DNA of 64,000 nucleotides from Christensenella sp. UBA7703 (lineage in GTDB: Bacteria > Bacillota > Clostridia > Christensenellales > CAG-138), in contig DLGD01000030.1 in NCBI GenBank assembly GCA_002482505.1, positions 63,059-127,058 of the forward strand, given 5' to 3'. The translations under genes and the position numbers were made by a program. The notes beneath the pieces were generated by a model. It saw only the letters and a list, made by a program, of their open reading frames with translations. It was not told the DNA's origin and did not search any database. Positions 50,509 through 58,035 of the stretch are shown here, one piece after another (positions within the stretch are counted from its first letter, which is position 1; each line of letters opens with the position of its first letter).

Positions 50509-50537
50509 ATCATACTGTATCTTGGGTCGGAATGCAA
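50509..50537 (-). promoter_or_regulatory. Promoter of lepA-hemW
   Basis: Minus strand TTGCAT, 17 nt, TATGAT, about 30 nt upstream of the ATG, with GGGAGG as ribosome site. It lies between the hairpin mosaic and lepA. Confidence 0.7.
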
Positions 50538-50576
50538 GAATGAACCTATTGCGCGATGACGGCGATTCACGCGAAA

Positions 50577-50799
50577 ACGGCGGCGCGTTCCCGCGCCGCC
50601 GTCAGAGTATCGACAAACCCCGCTAAGGGGGTATGGGGGATCGAAAATCCCCCATCTCCCAATCAAATTCGGCGATTCATTCGCTGAATTTGCTAAAAAT
50701 AGCGCGTTTAGCGGTATTTTTTACCCAAAGTAAAACCCATCGGCAAAGTCCGCTGGACTTTGTCGACGGGCTAACGGCGGCGCGTTCCCGCGCCGCCGT
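50577..50799. repeat. Mosaic of consecutive hairpins bounded by two identical 26-bp palindromes
   Basis: Almost all of this noncoding stretch folds into stems. The two ends are an identical 26-bp palindrome (50577-50602 and 50774-50799; arms ACGGCGGCGCG/CGCGCCGCCGT, loop TTCC). Between them lie ACCCC/GGGG (50617-50631), ATGGGGGAT/ATCCCCCAT (50633-50655), an 11-bp stem AAATTCGGCGA/TCGCTGAATTT (50665-50691), AAAAATAGCGC/GCGGTATTTTT (50695-50721) and a 16-bp stem starting CCCATCGGCAAAG (50736-50770). It lies downstream of the NlpC/P60 gene and may serve as its terminator or as a mobile repeat. Confidence 0.7.
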
Positions 50800-50815
50800 A
50801 TGCTGCGTTTGCTGA

Positions 50816-52513
50816 TTATTCGATTGGACGCCGGGCAACAACAAAGTTTCTGCGCCAATAGCTGCTCTTTGCGCTTCTGCGGATCACCTTGCCGTTTGCG
50901 GAAGATGCGTCAATCATCTCGCCGCCGCCGATATAGATGCCCACATGGCCGATGCTGCTGCTATCGTCCGACTTGAAGAACAACAGGTCGCCGCGCTTGA
51001 CATTCTCTAGGCTGGATACCTTCGTCCAACTCGTAGTCTTGCTCAAGCCTGCGGCATTGAGGCGCCGTGTGTAGACGTTTGCCTGTCTGAGGCAATAGAC
51101 CACAAGGCCGGAGCAGTCAAACGAATCGGGCCCGCTCTTACCGAGGATATAGGTGTCGCCAAGCTGTTTGCGCGCCGCGTTGATGAGCTTGTCGATTCGC
51201 CCTTCGGAAGAGGATGCTCGCGCAAGCGCCGCCTGTTTCTTCTTCTCCGCGATGATTTCCTGCTCTCTGGTGTAGGAAACACGCGCATCCGGCGAGTTGA
51301 TCGCTTCCATCGTCTTTTCGCCCGCTTTGCCGTCTTTACCCAAATGGTTGCGCTGCTGGAACTTGGTCACGGCCTCGACCGTGTCCGTGCCGTAATAGCC
51401 CGTCACCTGGCTGCTTTCGAGATAACCCAACTCTACCAACTGTTCTTGGAAAGATTGGATATCGTCGCCCTCCGCGCCCTCAAACATGACATATGGCTTT
51501 GCATCGTCGGAATAGATGAGCGCAATCGTATCCGCGCCGCAGATGCCGTCCTGCTGTAATTCATGCTGGCGCTGGAAGAGCTTCACCGCTTCCTTGGTCG
51601 CCTTACCGAAGTAGCTGGTCGGTTCGTCGATGGCGAGGTAATTGAGCTCCATCAGCCGCTTTTGCAGCACCATGACATCCTCGCCCTCGGCGCCTTTTTC
51701 GATGCGGATCTCAGGGGTCGGGCTGGGCGTCGGTTCCGGTGTTGCAGTGGGGGCAACGGTTACAACGGGGGTCGTCATCGCAAGCTCCGACGTATTCGCC
51801 TCCGCGCGCTTATGCCGCGATCCGGAGACCGCGACCATCACGATGATGCTGACCAGAACAAACCCACCCGCGCCCGCAAGAAAGATGCGAACGGGTTTTT
51901 CGAGTTTTTGAAAGGATTGCGAAAGCCGCTTGAACCATGCGGAGCTCTTCTTGCCAAATAGGTAGACCGAACGAAGCACTCGCTTCAATCCGGCAGTTAA
52001 GCGCTGCTGAAACGTTTTCTTCTTTCCCGGCCTTTTTCCGTTGCCGGAGCCATTGCCATTTGCACCGCTACCGTTGGGGCTTCTTCCGCCGTTTCCGGGG
52101 CCTTTGCCGCCGGAGCCGTTTCCGCCGGAGCCATTCTGGTAAGAGCCGTTCCCGTTGGGATTTCTTGTACCGTTGCCTGCGCTGCCCGCCGCACTGTAGT
52201 TTGTGCGATAGCTTTGCTGGCTTCCGTTTTGGCTGCTGCGCGTGTCATATGTCTGCGTGCGGCTCGGCTGCTGATAGCCATATTGTCCGCCCTGTCGTGG
52301 CGGGTTTCCCTGTGCGGAATCATATACCGCGCGTGGCTGCGCGGGTGCGCCGCGATAGCCGCCGGAGGGTGTTCCGCCTTGCGGAGATACGCTTGCATCA
52401 TACGCGCGCGCATCTGGCGCCGGAGCGATGCGAGAAGCAGACCCGTTGCCATAGAACCCCGAATCTGCAGACGATTTTTTATTATGGAGGGTGCTGTAGT
52501 CGTTTGTGTTCAT
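50816..52513 (-). CDS. NlpC/P60 cell-wall hydrolase with two peptidoglycan-binding domains
   Basis: A 565-residue protein. The first about 165 residues are low-complexity and rich in Gly, Asn, Gln and Ser (stretches such as NGSGGNGSGGKGPGNGGR). A basic region and one transmembrane helix follow (about 211-233, IFLAGAGGFVLVSIIVMVAV), then a Thr/Pro linker, two PG_binding_1 repeats (EDVMVLQKRLMELNYLAID; DDIQSFQEQLVELGYLESS), and a C-terminal NlpC/P60 peptidase with the Cys in DSFDCSGLVVYC and the His in GHVGIYIGGGEMID. The disordered part would be cytoplasmic, the enzyme outside. It likely cuts stem peptides. Two transcripts' worth of space separates it from neighbours. Confidence 0.92.
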   Translation of the reverse strand: MNTNDYSTLHNKKSSADSGFYGNGSASRIAPAPDARAYDASVSPQGGTPSGGYRGAPAQPRAVYDSAQGNPPRQGGQYGYQQPSRTQTYDTRSSQNGSQQSYRTNYSAAGSAGNGTRNPNGNGSYQNGSGGNGSGGKGPGNGGRSPNGSGANGNGSGNGKRPGKKKTFQQRLTAGLKRVLRSVYLFGKKSSAWFKRLSQSFQKLEKPVRIFLAGAGGFVLVSIIVMVAVSGSRHKRAEANTSELAMTTPVVTVAPTATPEPTPSPTPEIRIEKGAEGEDVMVLQKRLMELNYLAIDEPTSYFGKATKEAVKLFQRQHELQQDGICGADTIALIYSDDAKPYVMFEGAEGDDIQSFQEQLVELGYLESSQVTGYYGTDTVEAVTKFQQRNHLGKDGKAGEKTMEAINSPDARVSYTREQEIIAEKKKQAALARASSSEGRIDKLINAARKQLGDTYILGKSGPDSFDCSGLVVYCLRQANVYTRRLNAAGLSKTTSWTKVSSLENVKRGDLLFFKSDDSSSIGHVGIYIGGGEMIDASSANGKVIRRSAKSSYWRRNFVVARRPIE

Positions 52514-52532
52514 AGCGTTCTCCTAAGAAGAA

Positions 52533-52561
52533 ATTCTATGGAAAGCGCATTGTAAAAGCAA
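52533..52561 (-). promoter_or_regulatory. Promoter of the NlpC/P60 gene
   Basis: Minus strand TTGCTT, 17 nt, TAGAAT, with TTAGGAGA just before the ATG; the leader is very short (about 15 nt). Confidence 0.6.
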
Positions 52562-52710
52562 TAGCAATCTAAATATTGTAATACATTGTTCAAGATTAGC
52601 CCGAAACATACAACATATGGTGTTAAAAACAAGCGTTTTCTACACGGCGCACGTTTGAATTATGAACTCAGAAAGGCTTTTTTCGGTCGGGCAGAAATAA
52701 ATACTCTGTG

Positions 52711-52753
52711 AGAAAAACAATGGCACGCGATGGAATTGCCCGTTTCGCGTGCC
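52711..52753 (-). terminator. Terminator of the ECF/transketolase-tail gene
   Basis: GGCACGCGA pairs perfectly with TCGCGTGCC around a 14-nt loop, and ATTGTTTTTCTC follows on the minus strand. Confidence 0.75.
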
Positions 52754-52822
52754 AAGGATGATTTTCTTTTTGTTGGCGAATGAATCTCGTGTTGATGAGA
52801 AGACAAACGCCGCGCAATACAA

Positions 52823-53623
52823 CTACTTTTCGCGCGCTTCAACCGCCGCCTGCATAATCGCTTTCGGTGTCGTTTCCGGGTCTTCTACACGGACAAACGG
52901 CTTGCCTTCCGGAAGAAAGTGTTCACGCTGTGCAGCAGAAAGTTGTTCAAACGCGCTGCTGTCGTCCAAGACAAGGATGCGCGCCATGATTCCCTGCACG
53001 GAGAGCATATCCCCCGCTTTCTTGATGAGCTCCGCCTGTGCGCGCAACGACACCAGCACCACGTCCGGCCCGTTTTTCGGTTCGCGGAGGATTTCCGCGC
53101 AAACGGGTTGGCTGGCCGCATCCTGCGCAAAGATTTTTGTTTTCAGCAGCATGAGCCCCAAAATGGTCGCAACCACCGCGCCGATCAGGCACTGCAGCGT
53201 GTTGAAGAGAATATTGGGAATTGCGCTTGCGGGCCCATAGAGCAACAGCTCATAGAGAAAATAGCCCGCAGGTACGATCAGCGCGGCAGGATAAAGCGCA
53301 GCGAAGCGAATCTTCTTCTGCGTCTTTGCAAACAACAGCCCAGCAACCAGCGCAACCAGGCCCTTGATCACAAACGTTGCGGGCGCATAGACCGTATAGC
53401 CGAGCAATACATCCGAAAGCGCGGAAGCAGCGCCTGCGCAAAGAGCGCCCCAGCCGCCGCCAAGCAGCATCCCCGCGAGCAGAACGCCCACGTCGCCAAG
53501 GTTGATGTAGCCAAATCCGCCGGGCATAGGAATCGACACCAGCGTGGTGAGCAGCACGATTGCCGCCGCGAGTACGCCCGCTGTCGTCAGCCGATGGATG
53601 GATTGCGCCTGTTTGGTTTGCAT
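52823..53623 (-). CDS. ECF transporter S component fused to a transketolase C-terminal-like domain
   Basis: A 266-residue protein. Residues about 10-165 form five or six membrane helices of an ECF substrate-binding subunit (GGFGYINLGDVGVLLAGMLLGG, then ALSDVLLGYTVYAPATFVIKGL). From about 186 the sequence is soluble and matches the transketolase C-terminal domain in pattern: PDVVLVSLRAQAELIKKAGD, then QGIMARILVLDDSSAFEQLS, then REHFLPEGKPFVRVEDP (compare GVKARVVSMPSTDAFDKQ and YRESVLP in transketolase). The ATG with GGAGG 10 nt upstream is chosen. Ligand unknown; no ECF A/T genes are near, so shared EcfAAT modules would be needed. Confidence 0.85.
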   Translation of the reverse strand: MQTKQAQSIHRLTTAGVLAAAIVLLTTLVSIPMPGGFGYINLGDVGVLLAGMLLGGGWGALCAGAASALSDVLLGYTVYAPATFVIKGLVALVAGLLFAKTQKKIRFAALYPAALIVPAGYFLYELLLYGPASAIPNILFNTLQCLIGAVVATILGLMLLKTKIFAQDAASQPVCAEILREPKNGPDVVLVSLRAQAELIKKAGDMLSVQGIMARILVLDDSSAFEQLSAAQREHFLPEGKPFVRVEDPETTPKAIMQAAVEAREK

Positions 53624-53743
53624 GATTGGATACCTCCGTGGTTTGCTCCGGCTTATTCGATCCGTCCAATCGCAATGAAACCGAAACAAAGGTTTATAAC
53701 TCCAGAAACCATTTTATCATGGTTCTGCTTTAAGCTTCTTACT

Positions 53744-53771
53744 ATTATATGAAAAGCTGAGATTTTTGCAA
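53744..53771 (-). promoter_or_regulatory. Promoter of the ECF/transketolase-tail gene
   Basis: Minus strand TTGCAA, 16 nt, perfect TATAAT. It leaves a leader of about 114 nt with two small hairpins; I recognise no known riboswitch. Confidence 0.7.
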
Positions 53772-53816
53772 CTTTATATGTGTTGTTTTTTTACAGCAGG
53801 AGAGCTTCTCACATTT

Positions 53817-53844
53817 AAAAGGTCGCTTCTAAAAGGTCGCTTCC
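53817..53844. repeat. 14-bp tandem duplication at the EamA gene end
   Basis: AAAAGGTCGCTTC occurs twice in a row, with one difference at the next base. The copy nearer 53844 forms the last codons and stop of the EamA gene, so the gene end has been duplicated. Confidence 0.8.
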
Positions 53845-54788
53845 GCTTTGGTGCCTTCGGTTGATGATACCCCCGTTGTTTCAGCGGATTCAGCCACAGC
53901 ATCCGTTTTCGTTTTTCGCACGCTGAGCATAACGCCGAGGATGACGATTGCACCGCCGATAAATTTGCGCAACGTCACCTGTTCACCCAGCAGAACCCAT
54001 GAGAAGAAAACGCCGATGATCGGCATAAGGTTGAGCATCGAGGTGATCGTGCTCGGCGCCATGGTCTTAAGCCCGCGATTGTAGAGCAGATAGGCTACCA
54101 CAGAGCAAAAAACGCCAAGGAACATCATGTTGCCAAACGAAACCAGCGTCGGCTGCTGCCATTGCCCGCGCTCCAGCAAAGCAAGCGGCAAAAGAAAGAT
54201 CGTACCAAAGAGCGTAATATAGAATAGCAGCGTAATCGGCGGGTAATGATTGACCACCCGCTTCATCATAAAATTATAGACCGCCCAGAAAACGCCAGCC
54301 GCAACGAGCAGCAGGATGCCAAGCAGTTCCCCTTTCACGCGAGATTCCGCTTTTTCATAGGAAAGGATCACAACGCCTGCGATGGCGATCAGAATTGCGA
54401 CGACTTTCAACGCGCTGAGTTTATTCTTATAGATCAGGCTCTCCATCAACAGCGTAATGATCGGGTAAGATGCGATAATCAGCGTCGCACTGGAAGCAGA
54501 CGTCCACTGCATCGCGATATTTTGAAGAACCGCATAGAGCATGATACCCGTCAATCCGCAGATGACAACCGTGATGATGTCCTTTTTCTCCAGCTTTACG
54601 CGGTTTTGCGGCAACAGCGTCAGCAAGCTTAAAATCAGCGTTGCAACCACAAAGCGAACGACCGCAAGCGTCAGCGGCGGGTATGTTGTATAGGCGAACT
54701 TGATCGCGACAAAGGATGACCCCCATAGGATGAGTGCGCCGAGGACGGAGAGAATCGAAAGCGTGTTGCTTTGCTTTTGCTGTGACAC
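53829..54788 (-). CDS. EamA/DMT family transporter
   Basis: A 319-residue protein with ten hydrophobic helices in two EamA repeats (ILWGSSFVAIKFAYTTYPPLTLAVVRF in the first; YNFMMKRVVNHYPPITLLFYITL in the second, both in part). Such exporters move amino acids, nucleosides or other metabolites; the substrate cannot be inferred. The C-terminus is polar (KTKTDAVAESAETTGVSSTEG). The start is GTG with AGGGG upstream. A TTGACA-type promoter and a 19-bp palindrome precede it. Confidence 0.92.
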   Translation of the reverse strand: MSQQKQSNTLSILSVLGALILWGSSFVAIKFAYTTYPPLTLAVVRFVVATLILSLLTLLPQNRVKLEKKDIITVVICGLTGIMLYAVLQNIAMQWTSASSATLIIASYPIITLLMESLIYKNKLSALKVVAILIAIAGVVILSYEKAESRVKGELLGILLLVAAGVFWAVYNFMMKRVVNHYPPITLLFYITLFGTIFLLPLALLERGQWQQPTLVSFGNMMFLGVFCSVVAYLLYNRGLKTMAPSTITSMLNLMPIIGVFFSWVLLGEQVTLRKFIGGAIVILGVMLSVRKTKTDAVAESAETTGVSSTEGTKAEATF

Positions 54789-54855
54789 AGTGGTGTTCCC
54801 CTAACTTCTTTTTTGCGGGTATATTTCCGCCCGACTATTTGGCTGCGGTCAAATT

Positions 54856-54884
54856 ACCTTATTCCATTTCCGTCAGAATGTCAA
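54856..54884 (-). promoter_or_regulatory. Promoter of the EamA gene
   Basis: Minus strand TTGACA, 17 nt, TAAGGT; the -10 is weak, consistent with a need for an activator. Confidence 0.5.
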
Positions 54885-54887
54885 TAA

Positions 54888-54906
54888 TTGTATATGATAT
54901 ATACAA
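54888..54906. promoter_or_regulatory. 19-bp palindrome upstream of the EamA promoter
   Basis: TTGTATATGATATATACAA, 8-bp arms around GAT, 3 bp upstream of the -35. Its TTGTAT/ATACAA ends equal those of the gntR operator candidate. Confidence 0.55.
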
Positions 54907-54950
54907 AGGAATCTTGCAAAATATTGTGCTTTAAAGACTTGCTCGCCAAA

Positions 54951-54982
54951 TAAAAGGCAACCCTCCCAAAGGAGAATTGCTT
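54951..54982 (-). terminator. Duplicated terminator in the left repeat
   Basis: AGCAATTCTCC-TTTG-GGAGGGTTGCC followed by TTTTATTT on the minus strand, a changed copy of the terminator at 56984-57015 in which stem pairing is largely kept. Confidence 0.65.
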
Positions 54983-54996
54983 CGTTTGTGAATCGC

Positions 54997-55091
54997 TTAT
55001 TTCGCCTGCGCGATGGCAACGCCAACCGCGACGGTAACACCCGCCATCGGGTTATTGCCCATGCCGATGAGCCCCATCCTCTCGACGTGCG
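54997..55091 (-). pseudogene. Remnant of the GGGtGRT gene 3' end
   Basis: The minus strand reads HVERMGLIGMGNNPMAGVTV and then AVGVAIAQAK plus stop, against HVEMMGLIGMGNNPMVGATVAVAVAIAQAK (in part) in the full gene. It has no start, no ribosome site and no upstream part. It is a duplicated gene fragment, not a functional gene. Confidence 0.85.
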
Positions 55092-55220
55092 ACATTGACC
55101 AACTTTTCACAATAACTTTCACGCGCGAAGGCATTCATTCAATTGATATCTTGCACTATGGATTGCCTGTTTTAAACCGTGCTATACTGTTTTATATTGT
55201 CTTGTGGAGGTGAGCAGAAA

Positions 55221-56864
55221 TTGTTGATCGGCTATTTGTATTTTGGTGCAGTTTTTGTTGTTCTTGTGTTGCTGGCGATAGACATGATCAGAACAAACCG
55301 CAAACGAATACATGCGCTAAAAAAACAATTTGGCAATCCGCCAGAAGATCTCAATATCGACTTTGAGAATATTGGCTCTTTTCACCGCGTGTTTCAGGCA
55401 AAATCCAATCATATCATTGACGACACAACTTGGAACGATCTGGAAATGGATCGAATTTTCGAAAGACTCGACACTTGCTGCTCATCCATCGGAGAGGAAT
55501 ATCTCTACGCAGTGTTGCGCAAGCCTGAAATCGAAACCGATAAACTTCTTGCCCGCGAAAAACTGATTCAATATTTCGATGAAAACCAAGATGCACGGTT
55601 TGCGATACAAATTGCTTTACTTAATATCGGAAAAGAACCCAACAACGGATTGGCGCAATTGCTTTCCAGCGAAGCACCCGCGCATCGCATTCGACCGGTA
55701 GCCCTGTATTGGCTCCTTACGGCACTTCCGATTCTCAGTATGTTTTTTCTTCTTGTCAGCATAAAACTCGGCGTTGCTTGCATCCTCGTATTCTCTTTGA
55801 TTAATTGCGTCGTTTATATACGAAATAAGCTGAGTCTCGAAGCGAGCTTCATAACGCTTCGTTACTTGACTGCCATGTTGAATGGCTGCAACGCCTTGTG
55901 CAAGAAGAAATTTGCTGGTTGGGATACGTTCATTGATCCACTCCGAACATATTTACAGCCCTTTAAAAAAATCGCGGGGATCTTAACAAGTACTTATGTC
56001 ACGAAGCAAGCCTCATTCGAATTGCAAGCACTCACAGGCTTTTTTCAGATGCTATTTCTTGCCGAAATACGGAATTATAATCGCGTCATACACTCCGTAG
56101 AAAGCAACAGGGAATCGTTGCAGAAATTGTTTATCGAACTCGGTAAAATTGAAACAGCCATTAGCGTGTTGTCTTATCGTAAGAGTTCCCCAAATACCTG
56201 TACTCCGAAATTCACGGACAGGAATCAAATCGTGTTTCAAAATCTTGTCCATCCGCTTATACCGCAGGCGGTTCCAAACAGCGGCAAACTTGATCGCGGC
56301 GCCATAATAACCGGCAGCAATGCCACGGGCAAATCAACTTTCATCAAGGCTCTAGCAGTGAATGGAATTTTGGCACAATCGATTCATACGTGCAACGCAA
56401 CTTACTTTGAGACGCGTCCCTCGTTGGTGATGACATCGATGGCTTTGCGAGACAATATGCATTCAGGAGAAAGTTATTTTATTGTTGAGGTCAAGTCCAT
56501 TCAGCGTTTACTCAAAGCAATCAATCAGGCGAATTGCGTTTGTTATATCGATGAAATCCTACGTGGCACCAATACGCCGGAGCGAATTGCGGCTTCATCT
56601 GCCATTCTCAAGCATATCGCGCTCAAGCAGTGTCTGTGCGTTGTGGCATCACATGACATTGAGTTGAGTGAATTGCTCAAAGATCAATATGATCAATATC
56701 ATTTTTCCGAAACGATATCCGGCGACACAATTCAATTCGATTATCAACTAAAAGAAGGACCATCAACAACGCAAAATGCGATAAAGCTGCTAGCTATTAT
56801 GGGAATCCCTCCAGAAATTATTGTCGATGCCGAACGTTGTTTCAACGAGCATATGGTTCTCTAG
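55221..56864 (+). CDS. MutS-like ATPase with N-terminal membrane anchor
   Basis: A 547-residue protein. A hydrophobic segment at the start (about 5-21, YLYFGAVFVVLVLLAID) and two more near 153-185 (ALYWLLTALPILSMFFLLV and VACILVFSLINCVVYI) place it at the membrane. The C-terminal third is a MutS domain V ATPase: Walker A GSNATGKS at 365-372, Walker B CYIDEILRGTN (MutS DEIGRGT), and VVASHDIEL where MutS has ATHYHEL. There are no MutS mismatch-recognition or connector domains. The start is TTG, chosen for GGAGGTGAG 7 nt upstream. Base composition is visibly more A+T-rich than all neighbours, and 180-bp direct repeats flank it, both signs of acquisition. Function unknown. Confidence 0.88.
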   Translation: MLIGYLYFGAVFVVLVLLAIDMIRTNRKRIHALKKQFGNPPEDLNIDFENIGSFHRVFQAKSNHIIDDTTWNDLEMDRIFERLDTCCSSIGEEYLYAVLRKPEIETDKLLAREKLIQYFDENQDARFAIQIALLNIGKEPNNGLAQLLSSEAPAHRIRPVALYWLLTALPILSMFFLLVSIKLGVACILVFSLINCVVYIRNKLSLEASFITLRYLTAMLNGCNALCKKKFAGWDTFIDPLRTYLQPFKKIAGILTSTYVTKQASFELQALTGFFQMLFLAEIRNYNRVIHSVESNRESLQKLFIELGKIETAISVLSYRKSSPNTCTPKFTDRNQIVFQNLVHPLIPQAVPNSGKLDRGAIITGSNATGKSTFIKALAVNGILAQSIHTCNATYFETRPSLVMTSMALRDNMHSGESYFIVEVKSIQRLLKAINQANCVCYIDEILRGTNTPERIAASSAILKHIALKQCLCVVASHDIELSELLKDQYDQYHFSETISGDTIQFDYQLKEGPSTTQNAIKLLAIMGIPPEIIVDAERCFNEHMVL

Positions 56865-56944
56865 CCCCCGGCGGATCAGTTCATATGCCCATTATCTCTT
56901 TTTGCCTCTGAGATTCCGAAGTATCGCTTCTGATGTTCAAATAT

Positions 56945-57124
56945 TCTTGCAAAATACTGTATTTTTAAGACTTGCTCGCCAAATAAAAAGCAACCCTCCC
57001 AAAGGAGAGTCGCTTCGTTTGCGAATCGCTTATTTCGCCTGCGCGATGGCAACGGCAACCGCGACGGTGGCACCCACCATCGGGTTATTGCCCATGCCGA
57101 TGAGACCCATCATCTCGACGTGCG
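56945..57124. repeat. Direct repeat, right copy (inside the GGGtGRT gene end)
   Basis: The presumed original of the duplicated segment: terminator and last 31 codons of the GGGtGRT gene. See the left copy at 54912-55091. Confidence 0.9.
56984..57015 (-). terminator. Terminator of the Fe-S scaffold/GGGtGRT operon
   Basis: AAGCGACTCTCC-TTTG-GGAGGGTTGCTT followed by TTTATTT on the minus strand; inner GACT/GGTT positions bulge but the stem is strong. Confidence 0.75.
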
Positions 57125-58025
57125 CCGGAACGGACGAAGAGCCCGCAAACTGCGCGTCGGAGTGCATACGCCCCATCGTATCGGTCATGCCGTAAGAAGC
57201 GGGGCCAGCGGCCATGTTGTCCGGATGCAGGGTGCGGCCCGTGCCGCCGCCGCTCGCCACGGAGAAATACTTCTTGCCGTGCTCGATGCACCACTTTTTA
57301 TAGGTGCCCGCGACCGGATGCTGGAAGCGCGTCGGGTTCGTGGAGTTGCCGGTGATGGAAACATCCACGTTTTCGTGGCGCATGATGGCAACGCCTTCGT
57401 TCACGTCGTCCGCGCCGTAGCAGCGAACCTTTGCTCGGTCGCCGTCGGAGAAGGACTTCGTCTGCGTGATGTTCAGTTTGCCGGTGTAATAGTCATATTC
57501 CGTCTCAAGATAGGTGAATCCGTTGATGCGGGAGATGACATACGCCGCGTCTTTGCCAAGGCCGTTGAGGATTACCTGCAGGGGCTTGGTGCGGACTTTG
57601 TTGGCGGTCTTGGCGATGCCGATTGCGCCTTCCGCGGCGGCAAAGCTCTCGTGCCCTGCCAGGAAGCAGAAGCAGTTGGTCTCTTCGCGCAGAAGCATGG
57701 CGGCAAGGTTGCCGTGTCCCAAGCCTACTTCGCGCTGATCCGCAACCGAACCTGGGATGCAGAACGCCTGGAGGCCGAGGCCGATGGCTTCCGCTGCTTT
57801 GTCGGCAGAGGTGGCGCCCGTCTTGATGGCGATTGCCGCGCCGATTGCATAAGCCCAGCAAGCGTTTTCAAACGCGATGGGCTGGATGCCGCGCACGATG
57901 CCGAACACGTCGATGCCTTTTGCTTCGCAGATGGCTTTCGCGTCGTCGATGCCGTTGATGCCGTACTTCTTCAGCTCGGCATTGATTTTCTCGATTCTTC
58001 TTTCGTAACCTTCAAAAATAGCCAT
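57030..58025 (-). CDS. GGGtGRT protein
   Basis: A 331-residue protein named for its GGGTGRT motif (259-265), which is present exactly. Other conserved parts are INAELKKYGINGIDDAKAIC near the start, VGLGHGNLAAMLLREETNCFCFLAGHESFAAAEGAIGIAKT (in part, about 121-160), and HVEMMGLIGMGNNPMVGATV at the end. Its function is not established. The gene lies 10 nt downstream of a NifU-like Fe-S scaffold, the pairing usual in Clostridia and other anaerobes, which suggests a role in Fe-S or radical chemistry. Its 3' end has been duplicated beyond the MutS-like gene. Confidence 0.93.
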   Translation of the reverse strand: MAIFEGYERRIEKINAELKKYGINGIDDAKAICEAKGIDVFGIVRGIQPIAFENACWAYAIGAAIAIKTGATSADKAAEAIGLGLQAFCIPGSVADQREVGLGHGNLAAMLLREETNCFCFLAGHESFAAAEGAIGIAKTANKVRTKPLQVILNGLGKDAAYVISRINGFTYLETEYDYYTGKLNITQTKSFSDGDRAKVRCYGADDVNEGVAIMRHENVDVSITGNSTNPTRFQHPVAGTYKKWCIEHGKKYFSVASGGGTGRTLHPDNMAAGPASYGMTDTMGRMHSDAQFAGSSSVPAHVEMMGLIGMGNNPMVGATVAVAVAIAQAK

Positions 58026-58035
58026 AGCTGCCTCC

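Larger units (their letters stand above)
52514..52822. other. Intergenic stretch between the NlpC/P60 and ECF genes
   Basis: The right part holds the terminator of the ECF gene and the left part the NlpC/P60 promoter. The middle is A+T-rich and without a recognisable feature. Confidence 0.6.
54912..55091. repeat. Direct repeat, left copy (end of GGGtGRT gene plus terminator)
   Basis: 180 bp that align without gaps to 56945-57124, with 14 differences by my count (about 92% identity). It includes a copy of the GGGtGRT terminator and the last codons of that gene. Together the copies bracket the MutS-like gene. Confidence 0.9.

Noticed and set aside
53624..53740. TPP or folate riboswitch before the ECF gene
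   Set aside because: The diagnostic core segments of these classes are not present. An unknown element is noted as a finding instead.
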